Shown here piece by piece: positions 5,650-10,972 of a DNA stretch of 10,972 nucleotides. The DNA is taken from the NCBI GenBank assembly GCA_047635955.1, contig JBLIGW010000032.1, positions 1 to 10,972 on the forward strand, read 5' to 3'. Position numbers and translations under genes: made by a program. How positions within the stretch are numbered: the first letter of the stretch is position 1; every line of letters begins with the position of its first letter. The notes under the pieces were generated by a model. It was not told where the DNA came from. It saw only the letters and a list, made by a program, of their open reading frames with translations, and made no database searches. The stretch is from WFTC01 sp047635955 (GTDB lineage: Bacteria; Patescibacteriota; Gracilibacteria; UBA1369; 2-02-FULL-48-14).

Positions 5650-5839
5650 GATTCCCAAAGAAAGAGAGTCTCAACTGAATCTACTTCATGATGAAATAGC
5701 GCTTTGTGAAGGTATCGAACCAGAAATCATTTCCAGAATATTTGAAGTGATCTTTCATGAGTTAAAAAGGATCAGTATGGCAATATGCTATAGTCTCTTC
5801 ATATTAACCCCTATCGACAAATGGAAATCAACTTTCTAG
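5648..5839 (+). pseudogene. Chorismate-mutase-like C-terminal fragment
   Basis: The frame from a TTG at 5648 gives 63 residues. Residues 4-42 ('KERESQLNLLHDEIALCEGI', then 'EPEIISRIFEVIFHELKR') resemble the second half of AroQ-type chorismate mutases, where 'RE' begins a helix and '(D/E)P..(I/V)..IF..I' the last one. The first long helix with its catalytic Arg and Lys is missing, and the Gln expected after the last helix is Ser. The frame runs into the DUF1761 start by 19 bp, and no initiator has a clear ribosome site. I read it as a decayed remnant. It could also be an unrelated small ORF. Confidence 0.3.
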
Positions 5840-6234
5840 CGGTTCTCGTAGCTGCCATTGTTAGTATGATAATTGGTTCAATGTGGTACTCACCTCTTTT
5901 ATTTGGGAATATTTGGATGAAACTTTCAGGCGTGAAAATGCCTCAGAATAAGGAGAAGCACCAAAAAATGATGCTTACTGGTTACGGAATAGGATTACTC
6001 ACTTCAGTAGTTGCAGCCTATGTTATGGCTCACTTTGTTGTGATCACTGAAGCTACTGATGCAGCAGCTGGAGCTCAACTTGGATTCTGGATTTGGCTTG
6101 GATTCATTGCTACAACTCAATTTGGACCTGTAATCTGGGAAAGACGATCACCAAAACTTTTCTTTATTGGAACGAGCAATATGTTAGTCACTTCACTTGC
6201 AATGGGAATCATACTCGCTGTGTGGCCCGCTTAA
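5821..6234 (+). CDS. DUF1761 family membrane protein
   Basis: A 137-residue protein with four transmembrane segments (about 5-25, 52-72, 86-105 and 114-134). The first helix followed by 'GSMWYSPLLFGNIWMKLSG' is the hallmark of DUF1761, and 'QLGFWIWLGFIATTQFGPVIWE' matches the family's third region. The family has no known biochemical role. Length is normal for the family. The gene is followed after 28 bp by the DUF378 gene on the same strand, ahead of one terminator, so the two are probably co-transcribed. Confidence 0.85.
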   Translation: MEINFLAVLVAAIVSMIIGSMWYSPLLFGNIWMKLSGVKMPQNKEKHQKMMLTGYGIGLLTSVVAAYVMAHFVVITEATDAAAGAQLGFWIWLGFIATTQFGPVIWERRSPKLFFIGTSNMLVTSLAMGIILAVWPA

Positions 6235-6262
6235 TTAATTTTTATTTTAACCAAAATATTTT

Positions 6263-6478
6263 ATGTCAAAAGACAAATGTTGCTGGATCATGAAACTAGC
6301 TTTTACTCTTGTAGTCGTCGGTGCCCTCAACTGGGGACTGATTGGAGCTATGGACTACAACCTAGTTAATAGCCTTCTCGGACAATGGGAAGTAGTTGAA
6401 CGTGTAGTTTACGTACTTGTAGGGCTATCTGGGCTCTTCGTGATGGTTAATCCCTGTATGAAATGTAAGAAGAAATAG
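6263..6478 (+). CDS. DUF378 family small membrane protein
   Basis: A 71-residue protein with two transmembrane helices (about 9-29 and 45-63). 'VVGALNWGLIGAMDYNLVNSLLG' followed by 'RVVYVLVGLSGLF' is the standard DUF378 (YuzA-like) pattern. Cys pairs occur at both ends ('KCCW' and 'PCMKC'), the latter common in this family; function unknown. A strong terminator starts 20 bp after the stop. Confidence 0.9.
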   Translation: MSKDKCCWIMKLAFTLVVVGALNWGLIGAMDYNLVNSLLGQWEVVERVVYVLVGLSGLFVMVNPCMKCKKK

Positions 6479-6497
6479 TCTTCTTAATCCAAATATT

Positions 6498-6524
6498 AAA
6501 AGCGCCTGAATGGGCGCTTTTTTT
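6498..6524 (+). terminator. Rho-independent terminator
   Basis: A nine-pair stem (6498-6506 with 6513-6521, 6-nt loop, AAAAGCGCC/GGCGCTTTT) is followed by further T residues. It ends the DUF1761-DUF378 unit. Confidence 0.9.
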
Positions 6525-6554
6525 AGTTCTTGCTGAAATGAAGACTCACACTGT

Positions 6555-6689
6555 GATTGAAATACTTAATTTTTAGGTATTCCGGAGCTTGACTGGGCTT
6601 GGTTTGCCGAAGGTAACCAGGCAAGCGAGGCATAGTGGCCTGAGCCGCTGGAGCGAAGGACCACGGCCTACAAATTAAGTATTTCAATC
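6555..6689. repeat. 135-bp inverted-repeat (MITE-like) element
   Basis: Perfect 18-bp terminal inverted repeats, GATTGAAATACTTAATTT at 6555-6572 and its complement at 6672-6689, extend by 4-5 more pairs after one mismatch. The GC-rich interior folds into at least one further hairpin (GTGG 6635-6638 with CCAC 6661-6664) and probably another (TTGCC 6604-6608 with GGCAA 6620-6624), giving a branched structure. It encodes nothing plausible. One end abuts the stop codon of the TPM-domain gene. It may be a miniature mobile element or a structured 3' UTR; no clear target duplication is seen. Confidence 0.65.
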
Positions 6690-7531
6690 TACCATCTTCC
6701 GCTTGCTCCTCCACCTCCGAAGCCTCCACCACCAAATCCTCCACCTGATGAAGACCCACCTCCACCTCCAAATATTCCACCTTTGGATGTTAATTTTTTA
6801 TAGAAGAAAGTAGACAGTATGTAATCCAGAAGCAGGCCTGCTAAAATTGCAAATAGTATCTGAAAAACTGCCAAGCTTAAGATTATTGCAATAATCGCTC
6901 CAAATATTCCACCAGCCCACCAAGATTTACTTTGAGACATAAAGCTTAGTACCAGCCATATCAAGAAAATCCCAAAAGCACTGAACACTGACATCACGTC
7001 ATCTTGCTGTGATTTTTCTAGCTCAGAGAGATCAAAGTTTTCATCATAAGCCAAATTCAAAATGTAATAAGTTCCTTCGATCACTCCTTCGTCAAAATTA
7101 CCTTCTGCAAAATTTGGTAGAACCACTTCGTCCAAAATCAACCAGGCTTTGGCATCAGGTATCGCTCCTTCCAAACCACGACCCACTTCAATTCTTGTCT
7201 CTCTTTCATTAGGAGCAATCAAGAAAACGACTCCATTATCAAATTCTTCCTGCCCCACTCCCCACTTACGTCCAATCTGAAGGGACATCTCTTCAATGTT
7301 GTATCCTTGAAGACTAGACACGGTGACCACCGTGATCTCCACACTGGTGTCTAGTTCAAGCTGGCTTAGTTGCGTTTCTAGCTCAGACTCAGTTGATTCT
7401 GACAGAACATTCGCCTCATCTAAAACATAGCCTTCTGGGGGGGCTGGAATGATTAATTCAGCCGATGCAAGAGGGGCGAGCGCGATTAGCGCGAGCCCAC
7501 AGACCGTTAAATATTTGACTATTTTATTCAT
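6689..7531 (-). CDS. TPM-domain (YgcG-like) membrane protein
   Basis: This is a 280-residue protein. Residues 1-24 form a Sec signal peptide ending 'ASA'. Residues about 33-160 are a TPM domain: 'YVLDEANVLSES', 'WGVGQEEFDNGVVFLIAP', 'RIEVGRGLEGAIPDAKA'. Hydrophobic segments follow at about 180-197 and 205-245. The C-terminus is Gly/Ser-rich ('GGGFGGGGFGGGGASGRW'), the usual low-complexity tail of YgcG-type proteins. TPM proteins are membrane-anchored extracytoplasmic proteins of poorly known role, often paired with LemA as here. The start overlaps the lemA end by 8 bp, so translation is probably coupled. An adjacent ATG at 7534 is equally possible. The stop codon touches the inverted-repeat element. 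Confidence 0.88.
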   Translation of the reverse strand: MNKIVKYLTVCGLALIALAPLASAELIIPAPPEGYVLDEANVLSESTESELETQLSQLELDTSVEITVVTVSSLQGYNIEEMSLQIGRKWGVGQEEFDNGVVFLIAPNERETRIEVGRGLEGAIPDAKAWLILDEVVLPNFAEGNFDEGVIEGTYYILNLAYDENFDLSELEKSQQDDVMSVFSAFGIFLIWLVLSFMSQSKSWWAGGIFGAIIAIILSLAVFQILFAILAGLLLDYILSTFFYKKLTSKGGIFGGGGGSSSGGGFGGGGFGGGGASGRW

Positions 7532-8132
7532 CATCAGAACCAATATCAAATTCTACAGTTGGTGCTTCTTCAGACCCAGTTGATGCTTCGAACAAAGGAG
7601 ACCGATCAAATCCAAATACTCTGGCAAAGAACATCATAGGGATTTTCCGAGTTGCTCCATTATAGTCAGATGCCACCGCGTTGAAATCTTCACGAGCAAT
7701 AGACACTCGATTTTCAGTTCCTTCAAGTTGAACCTGTAATGCTAGAAACCCTTCTGTTGCCGTAATTGTTGGGTAAGCCTCCACAGTAACAAGCAATCGA
7801 GACAGCGCTGAATCAAAAGCTCCTGCTGACTCCATTTGGTCTTCCAGGCTTGCGTTTGGATCCGCTTGAGTATCTAACCAGTTAGTTCGAGCTTCTGTCA
7901 CTGCGATAAGTGTGTCCTGTTCAAAGTTAGCCGCTCCACTAACGGTAGCTATCAACTGAGGAATGAGATCTGCTCTACGTTCATATTGAACCTCTACATC
8001 TGCCCATGAATTCTCCACCGCTACGTCTAAATCAACGAGTGTGTTGTACTGCCCTCCCACCCAAAGAGCGAGAATTATTACGATTCCAAGTGCCACTCCC
8101 CACTTAGGAACTTTGAATTTATTTTTTGCCAT
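7524..8132 (-). CDS. lemA: LemA family protein
   Basis: A 202-residue protein with an N-terminal signal-anchor helix (about 11-28) followed by 'YNTLVDLDVAVENSWADVEV' and 'RRADLIPQL', then 'TEARTNW' and the C-terminal 'FFARVFGFDRSPLFEA' block, all diagnostic of LemA. The anchor leaves most of the helical domain outside the cytoplasm. The acidic tail 'DIGSDDE' overlaps the start of the TPM gene, and LemA plus TPM is a frequently seen pair. No Shine-Dalgarno is visible before the ATG. The gene is divergent from tRNA-Ser, with 84 bp between them that must hold both promoters. Confidence 0.93.
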   Translation of the reverse strand: MAKNKFKVPKWGVALGIVIILALWVGGQYNTLVDLDVAVENSWADVEVQYERRADLIPQLIATVSGAANFEQDTLIAVTEARTNWLDTQADPNASLEDQMESAGAFDSALSRLLVTVEAYPTITATEGFLALQVQLEGTENRVSIAREDFNAVASDYNGATRKIPMMFFARVFGFDRSPLFEASTGSEEAPTVEFDIGSDDE

Positions 8133-8216
8133 ACGTGATAATTAAAAATATTACCTACAGGCTAACAAAAAAACAGTTGTAATCATAGTTATGACGCGGT
8201 AGTTTATCCGGGCTGC

Positions 8217-8306
8217 GGAGAGATGGCAGAGTGGTCGAATGCGGCGGTCTTGAAAACCGTTAGGCCAGCAATGGTCTCCAGGGTTCGAATCCCTGTCTCT
8301 CCGCCA
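8217..8306 (+). tRNA. tRNA-Ser (anticodon UGA)
   Basis: A 90-nt type II tRNA: acceptor stem GGAGAGA/TCTCTCC, anticodon loop CTTGAAA giving UGA (serine, UCA codons), a long variable arm with GGCC/GGTC pairing, T arm CAGGG-TTCGAAT-CCCTG, and an encoded CCA. It is followed by a T run and a weak hairpin. Its 3' end is duplicated at 8416-8440. Confidence 0.97.
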
Positions 8307-8312
8307 TTTTTG
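8288..8312 (+). repeat. tRNA-Ser 3'-end direct repeat, copy 1 (putative att site)
   Basis: The last 19 nt of the tRNA gene plus TTTTTG form a 25-bp exact direct repeat with 8416-8440. tRNA 3' ends are common attachment sites for site-specific integrases. Confidence 0.65.
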
Positions 8313-8321
8313 AAAAGTGAC

Positions 8322-8346
8322 TGGTCCAAAGGGCTAGACCGTTTTT
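8322..8346 (+). terminator. Weak terminator after tRNA-Ser
   Basis: A short stem GGTC (8323-8326) with GACC (8337-8340), extendable by a G-T pair, followed by TTTTT. It may end the tRNA transcript. Confidence 0.4.
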
Positions 8347-8415
8347 AAAGCTATTCGATTAATATAGACAGAGATTAGAAGTAGGATTCTGGGAGGGCTT
8401 TAGCCCGAGTCGGTA

Positions 8416-8440
8416 AATCCCTGTCTCTCCGCCATTTTTG
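8416..8440 (+). repeat. tRNA-Ser 3'-end direct repeat, copy 2 (putative att site)
   Basis: An exact 25-bp copy of 8288-8312. The preceding bases do not continue the tRNA, so this is a 3' fragment only, as left by integration rather than by a degenerate whole tRNA gene. It lies 12 bp from the stop of the next gene. Confidence 0.65.
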
Positions 8441-8451
8441 GTGTGACCGTT

Positions 8452-9252
8452 TTAGCGTCTTACTAGTTCTTGTTTTCTAGAACCTAACCAGTGTGATCTA
8501 GATTCTATCCCTTCACTAGGATCTACTCTCCATCGTGCAAAGGCTCGTCTCAATTCTCTTAGAACCTTATCCATTCCATACGCTCTATCAATCGCTCTTT
8601 GATCTATTTCAGAAAGAGCATCCACAAGACTCTTTGTATGACTACGCAAAATAGGCACTTCAAGCGGTAATTCACTTGGACCTTGCGTAGGTGCGACATC
8701 CCAAAGTTTAGCTCGATGGATAAAAATAGGATTGGTGCCTTCTTTAGGGACAATAACATTCGTAAGTCCAGGTATAGTCACAGCATTTTGAGAGATCGTC
8801 ATTGTATTAAGTCCGAGAGTCCTACCATCAATACCTATAGTGGCTCCTCTCATTTGTGAATCCCAACGACCAAAAGTTGTCCGATTTGCACTAGATGTGT
8901 CGATATACTGCCACGCTCTGAATAGAGCGGGTAAAATATCTGCACGTTCATTTGGGCCCACAATCCCCTTTTGAATCCCAGCCTCTGAATCATTCAGTTG
9001 AGGGTCTGGACTCCAAAGTCCTTCTCTTGTTGTTGGAATCAGAGCTAAAGTTGCATGGGTAACATTTTTAGCATCTCTACCCATTCTTTCTAGATTGGGA
9101 AGTACAGCTAAATCAGCTATGACAGCGGCTATGTTTTCACCCGATTCAGTCTGAATTTCTTGTGCAAGAATGAGGCGCTCCTCTTGTCGTTCACCAGCAG
9201 CTTCATCAAAATTAAATAGTTTTTCCTCCCGTTCAAAGCTTCTCCAGTTCAT
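8452..9252 (-). CDS. Hypothetical protein
   Basis: A 266-residue protein I do not recognise. It has no signal peptide and no membrane segment. The N-terminus (1-40) is highly charged and helical. The middle (about 130-185) is rich in short hydrophobic and Gly/Asn/Thr stretches ('GATIGIDGRTLGLNTMTISQ') suggestive of beta structure. The C-terminus (215-266) is helical and Arg-rich ('RELRRAFARWRVDPS', 'SRKQELVRR'). The frame is clean over 800 bp and the ATG at 9252 is the only reasonable start, with an A/T-rich upstream region but no ribosome site. It lies alone between the tRNA 3'-end repeat and a recombinase remnant, so it may be cargo of a former mobile element. Confidence 0.7.
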   Translation of the reverse strand: MNWRSFEREEKLFNFDEAAGERQEERLILAQEIQTESGENIAAVIADLAVLPNLERMGRDAKNVTHATLALIPTTREGLWSPDPQLNDSEAGIQKGIVGPNERADILPALFRAWQYIDTSSANRTTFGRWDSQMRGATIGIDGRTLGLNTMTISQNAVTIPGLTNVIVPKEGTNPIFIHRAKLWDVAPTQGPSELPLEVPILRSHTKSLVDALSEIDQRAIDRAYGMDKVLRELRRAFARWRVDPSEGIESRSHWLGSRKQELVRR

Positions 9253-9358
9253 ATAAGTCTTAGGTTAGGTTCCATACTCTACACTTAATTAGTTTTTTGT
9301 CAACTAGACTTGGATACACGAAGAGAGTCAATTGAAATGCTAAATAAGTCCAACGACA

Positions 9359-9658
9359 ATGAAATTCAGCAACGCAGCACAAAACTACGCAAGGGAAGAC
9401 TTTGAAGGGCGTAGAACCATACTTCAAGGCTTCGGCTCAATCTTCCTCATCCGCGACAGAAAGCTGAAAATGCAGCCTCATGAGTGGTTAGTAATGATTG
9501 ACAAAGGGCACAAAGAGCTTGAAAAAGAATTTCTTAACTTAGAACCAGTAGAAAGGGCATGCCAAAGCGGTGAAAGTGCTGCTTTGGACTCTATATGTCT
9601 ACGATGCCGGGAGGGCTTCACCCTAACTTCTATTAAATCAAAATTAGACCTTTCTTGA
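9359..9658 (+). pseudogene. C-terminal remnant of a serine recombinase
   Basis: A 99-residue frame. 'NYAREDFEGRRTILQGFGSIFLIRDRKLKM', then a hydrophobic and charged helix and 'LEP', follow the pattern of the extreme C-terminus of large serine recombinases ('...KR.IL..LGSN..L.DKKL.I...').  The catalytic resolvase domain and DNA-binding domain (normally about 400 residues) are missing. A TAA lies in frame at 9341-9343, five codons before the ATG, and no ribosome site is seen. It overlaps the end of the next gene by 15 bp. The fragment supports past mobile-element activity near the tRNA-Ser repeats. The assignment rests on a short stretch; a small unrelated gene is the alternative. Confidence 0.5.
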
Positions 9659-10036
9659 GTCTTCCCTGAAAGTGGTTCTTAATGACTCTAGAACTTCATC
9701 ACTTACAATCTGAGAATAGATAGCACGAATCACTCCATGAGCAGCTTTTGGAAGCTCAGAAAGCAAAAATTCACAAAGCTCTTTAAACATTTTCCTGTCT
9801 CCTCTTCCAATTGACTCTAAGGATCTAGTTAATAGTCTTTCAAATTCTAAAGACCCTAAAGCACTCAGGTTTTGGAGAGACTCTGAACTTTTTATTTCAG
9901 ATAAAGTACTAACCTGTGTGTACGCCTGTTTTGGTGTTTGCAGATATACATACAAAGCTGTGAGCCACTGAGTCATTGCTAGCTCAAGGTCTTTAAGTTT
10001 GGATTCTATTATATTAGTATCGTCTGAAAGCTTCAT
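9644..10036 (-). CDS. Hypothetical helical protein
   Basis: A 130-residue protein of unknown family, predicted almost wholly helical, with no membrane segment or signal peptide. It has a Leu/Thr/Gln-rich N-terminal helix ('LELAMTQWLTALYVYLQTPK'), a Ser-rich linker near 44-60, and a basic/acidic C-terminal part ('GRGDRKMFKELCEFLLSELPKAAHGVIRAIYSQIV'). The ATG at 10036 is the first in frame. It is divergent from the sigma factor gene with 119 bp between. No function can be inferred from context. Confidence 0.6.
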   Translation of the reverse strand: MKLSDDTNIIESKLKDLELAMTQWLTALYVYLQTPKQAYTQVSTLSEIKSSESLQNLSALGSLEFERLLTRSLESIGRGDRKMFKELCEFLLSELPKAAHGVIRAIYSQIVSDEVLESLRTTFREDSRKV

Positions 10037-10155
10037 AACTAAAGTTTATAAGAAGAGAATGTAACAGCTATTAGTCAGATCCTGAAAATGAAAACTGTAA
10101 TAAAAACTCCACCTGCACATTGTATAGGTGTAGAATCACTCAGTAACCCTGGCAA

Positions 10156-10731
10156 ATGACTGTCGACTTGGAAACAGAACGGAAGCTCATTGAAGCCGCG
10201 CAAGCGGACCCTCATGAGTTTGTTGCCCTCTATGATCTGCACTTTGATGCTGTGTATCGCTTCCTTGTGAGTCGTTCCAGCAACACTCAGCTCGCAGAGG
10301 ATTTAACGTCCGATACTTTCATGATCGCCATGGACAAAATTAAAAAGTTCAAGTGGTCAGGAAAGCCTTATCGATCTTGGCTCTACCGAGTCGCGATTAA
10401 TGAGCTCAACCAGTATTACCGAAAACATAAGAAAGAACGTGAACTCGCGATTAAACAATGGAAAGAAGAAGGCGATCAATTTGAAGCCGCAGATACCAAT
10501 CTTAAAAAGAAGGAAGACCAAGAGGAAGCTCTCGGGTCAGTGCAGGCACTCAATTTGTCCTTTGGGCATTTGAAAGCCAAGGAACAAGACATTCTTTCTT
10601 TACGATTCTTTGAAGACCTCTCTTACGAAGAGATCTCTCAAACTCTAAATATCAGTGTCAGTAACGTAGGAGTTCGGCTCAATCGAGCACTCAAACGTCT
10701 GCAGTCACTGCATAACCCTCAACAAGCATGA
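10156..10731 (+). CDS. ECF-type RNA polymerase sigma factor
   Basis: A 191-residue sigma-70 family protein of the extracytoplasmic-function group. Region 2 covers about residues 20-90: 'ALYDLHFDAVYRFLVSR', 'AEDLTSDTFMIAMDKI', 'PYRSWLYRVAINELNQYYRK', with the core-binding and -10-recognition helices. An acidic/Lys-rich linker (95-125) leads to region 4 (about 128-182), 'LKAKEQDILSLRFFEDLSYE' and 'ISVSNVGVRLNRALKRL', a helix-turn-helix for the -35 element. Region 3 is absent, as usual for ECF factors. The stop codon overlaps the start of the next gene (ATGA), which encodes a membrane-anchored protein likely to control it. Confidence 0.95.
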   Translation: MTVDLETERKLIEAAQADPHEFVALYDLHFDAVYRFLVSRSSNTQLAEDLTSDTFMIAMDKIKKFKWSGKPYRSWLYRVAINELNQYYRKHKKERELAIKQWKEEGDQFEAADTNLKKKEDQEEALGSVQALNLSFGHLKAKEQDILSLRFFEDLSYEEISQTLNISVSNVGVRLNRALKRLQSLHNPQQA

Positions 10732-10972
10732 TGGAAGACAAAAACCCATTATCAGCTCAGCTCCGTAACCTAGGAACGATGCGAAAGAAAAGAGGCTCCG
10801 ATGCCTTCAAAAATAAGCTGCGCGCAAAATTAAGTGAACGTGCAGAAGAATTAGAAGCTAAACCTGTGCAAAGATTCTCCTTTGATTGGAAGCACGCTTT
10901 GAGCCAACGGTTCATGCCTGCTGCAAGCTTGGCATTGGTCGCTGTGATCATGCTGCAAGTACTTGTCGGACC
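10728..10972 (+). CDS. Probable anti-sigma factor or sigma-linked membrane protein (partial, 3' end cut)
   Basis: The frame begins at ATG 10728 (or the next codon, 10731) inside the sigma factor stop region and stays open to the window edge, 81 codons. Residues 1-65 are charged, helical and cytoplasmic-looking ('MEDKNPLSAQLRNLGTMRKK', 'RAKLSERAEELEAK'). 'FMPAASLALVAVIMLQVLVG' begins a transmembrane helix at about 64. A soluble N-terminus followed by one membrane helix, translationally coupled to an ECF sigma gene, is the usual layout of an anti-sigma factor. No zinc-binding HxxxCxxC motif is present, so it would not be of the ZAS type. Confidence 0.7.
   Translation, partial: MMEDKNPLSAQLRNLGTMRKKRGSDAFKNKLRAKLSERAEELEAKPVQRFSFDWKHALSQRFMPAASLALVAVIMLQVLVG

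Noticed and set aside
6523..6780. 85-codon minus-strand frame across the inverted-repeat element
   Set aside because: It overlaps the Gly-rich end of the TPM gene in another frame and the palindrome; composition is that of a shadow frame.
10110..10136. CACCT...AGGTG inverted repeat next to TAGAAT before the sigma factor gene
   Set aside because: Five-base arms can occur by chance and no -35 box lies at the right distance, so neither an operator nor a promoter is claimed.
1..10972. Alternative genetic code with UGA read as glycine, as in some CPR lineages
   Set aside because: Variable gene 1, the MNT frame and the sigma gene all end at UGA in positions that fit family length or operon overlap, so the standard code is adequate.
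1..10972. CRISPR array
   Set aside because: The repeated sequences present are TR/VR pairs, terminators, hairpin blocks and the tRNA repeat; there is no regular repeat-spacer series and no cas gene.

Overview
The window looks like an accessory region of a bacterial chromosome. Coding genes use the standard code and most start codons lack a good Shine-Dalgarno sequence. The mix of genes (an Avd-type DGR protein, a LemA/TPM pair, DUF1761 and DUF378 small membrane proteins, a remnant of a serine recombinase) resembles genomes of the Candidate Phyla Radiation, possibly Peregrinibacteria, but that placement is inference.

Left part (1-4201): a diversity-generating retroelement (DGR) region without a visible reverse transcriptase. 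It holds an Avd accessory gene (68-412, +) and two tandem 'variable gene + template repeat' cassettes on the minus strand. Cassette 2 is a DUF4256-family gene (3215-4039) whose last ~30 codons (VR2) match a non-coding template repeat (TR2, 2821-2910). The two 90-nt segments differ at 18 positions, 16 of them at template adenines, which is the mark of DGR mutagenesis. Cassette 1 is an unrecognised 380-aa gene (820-1962) whose VR1 matches TR1 (439-522), with adenine-biased but less clean differences. Both genes share a terminator and upstream sequence, and both TRs share a hairpin block, so the cassettes arose by duplication. A 48-bp remnant of a second avd gene lies beside TR2. It is joined to a truncated MNT nucleotidyltransferase antitoxin, followed by a HEPN toxin gene broken by a nonsense codon.

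Middle (4182-6524): a membrane-anchored methionine sulfoxide reductase B and a divergent MerT-like membrane protein. A 630-bp gap follows, with a promoter, a possible Phe-rich leader peptide, a terminator-like hairpin and a chorismate-mutase-like fragment. Then come DUF1761 and DUF378 membrane proteins and a terminator.

Right-middle (6555-8440): a 135-bp perfect-ended inverted-repeat element abuts the stop codon of a TPM-domain (YgcG-like) gene, which overlaps lemA in a two-gene operon. Divergent from it is tRNA-Ser(UGA). The 3' end of the tRNA is repeated exactly (25 bp) 128 bp downstream, which looks like an attachment-site scar.

Right end (8452-10972): two unrecognised genes, a C-terminal fragment of a serine recombinase, then an ECF sigma factor gene overlapping a membrane-anchored protein, probably its regulator, that runs off the window.
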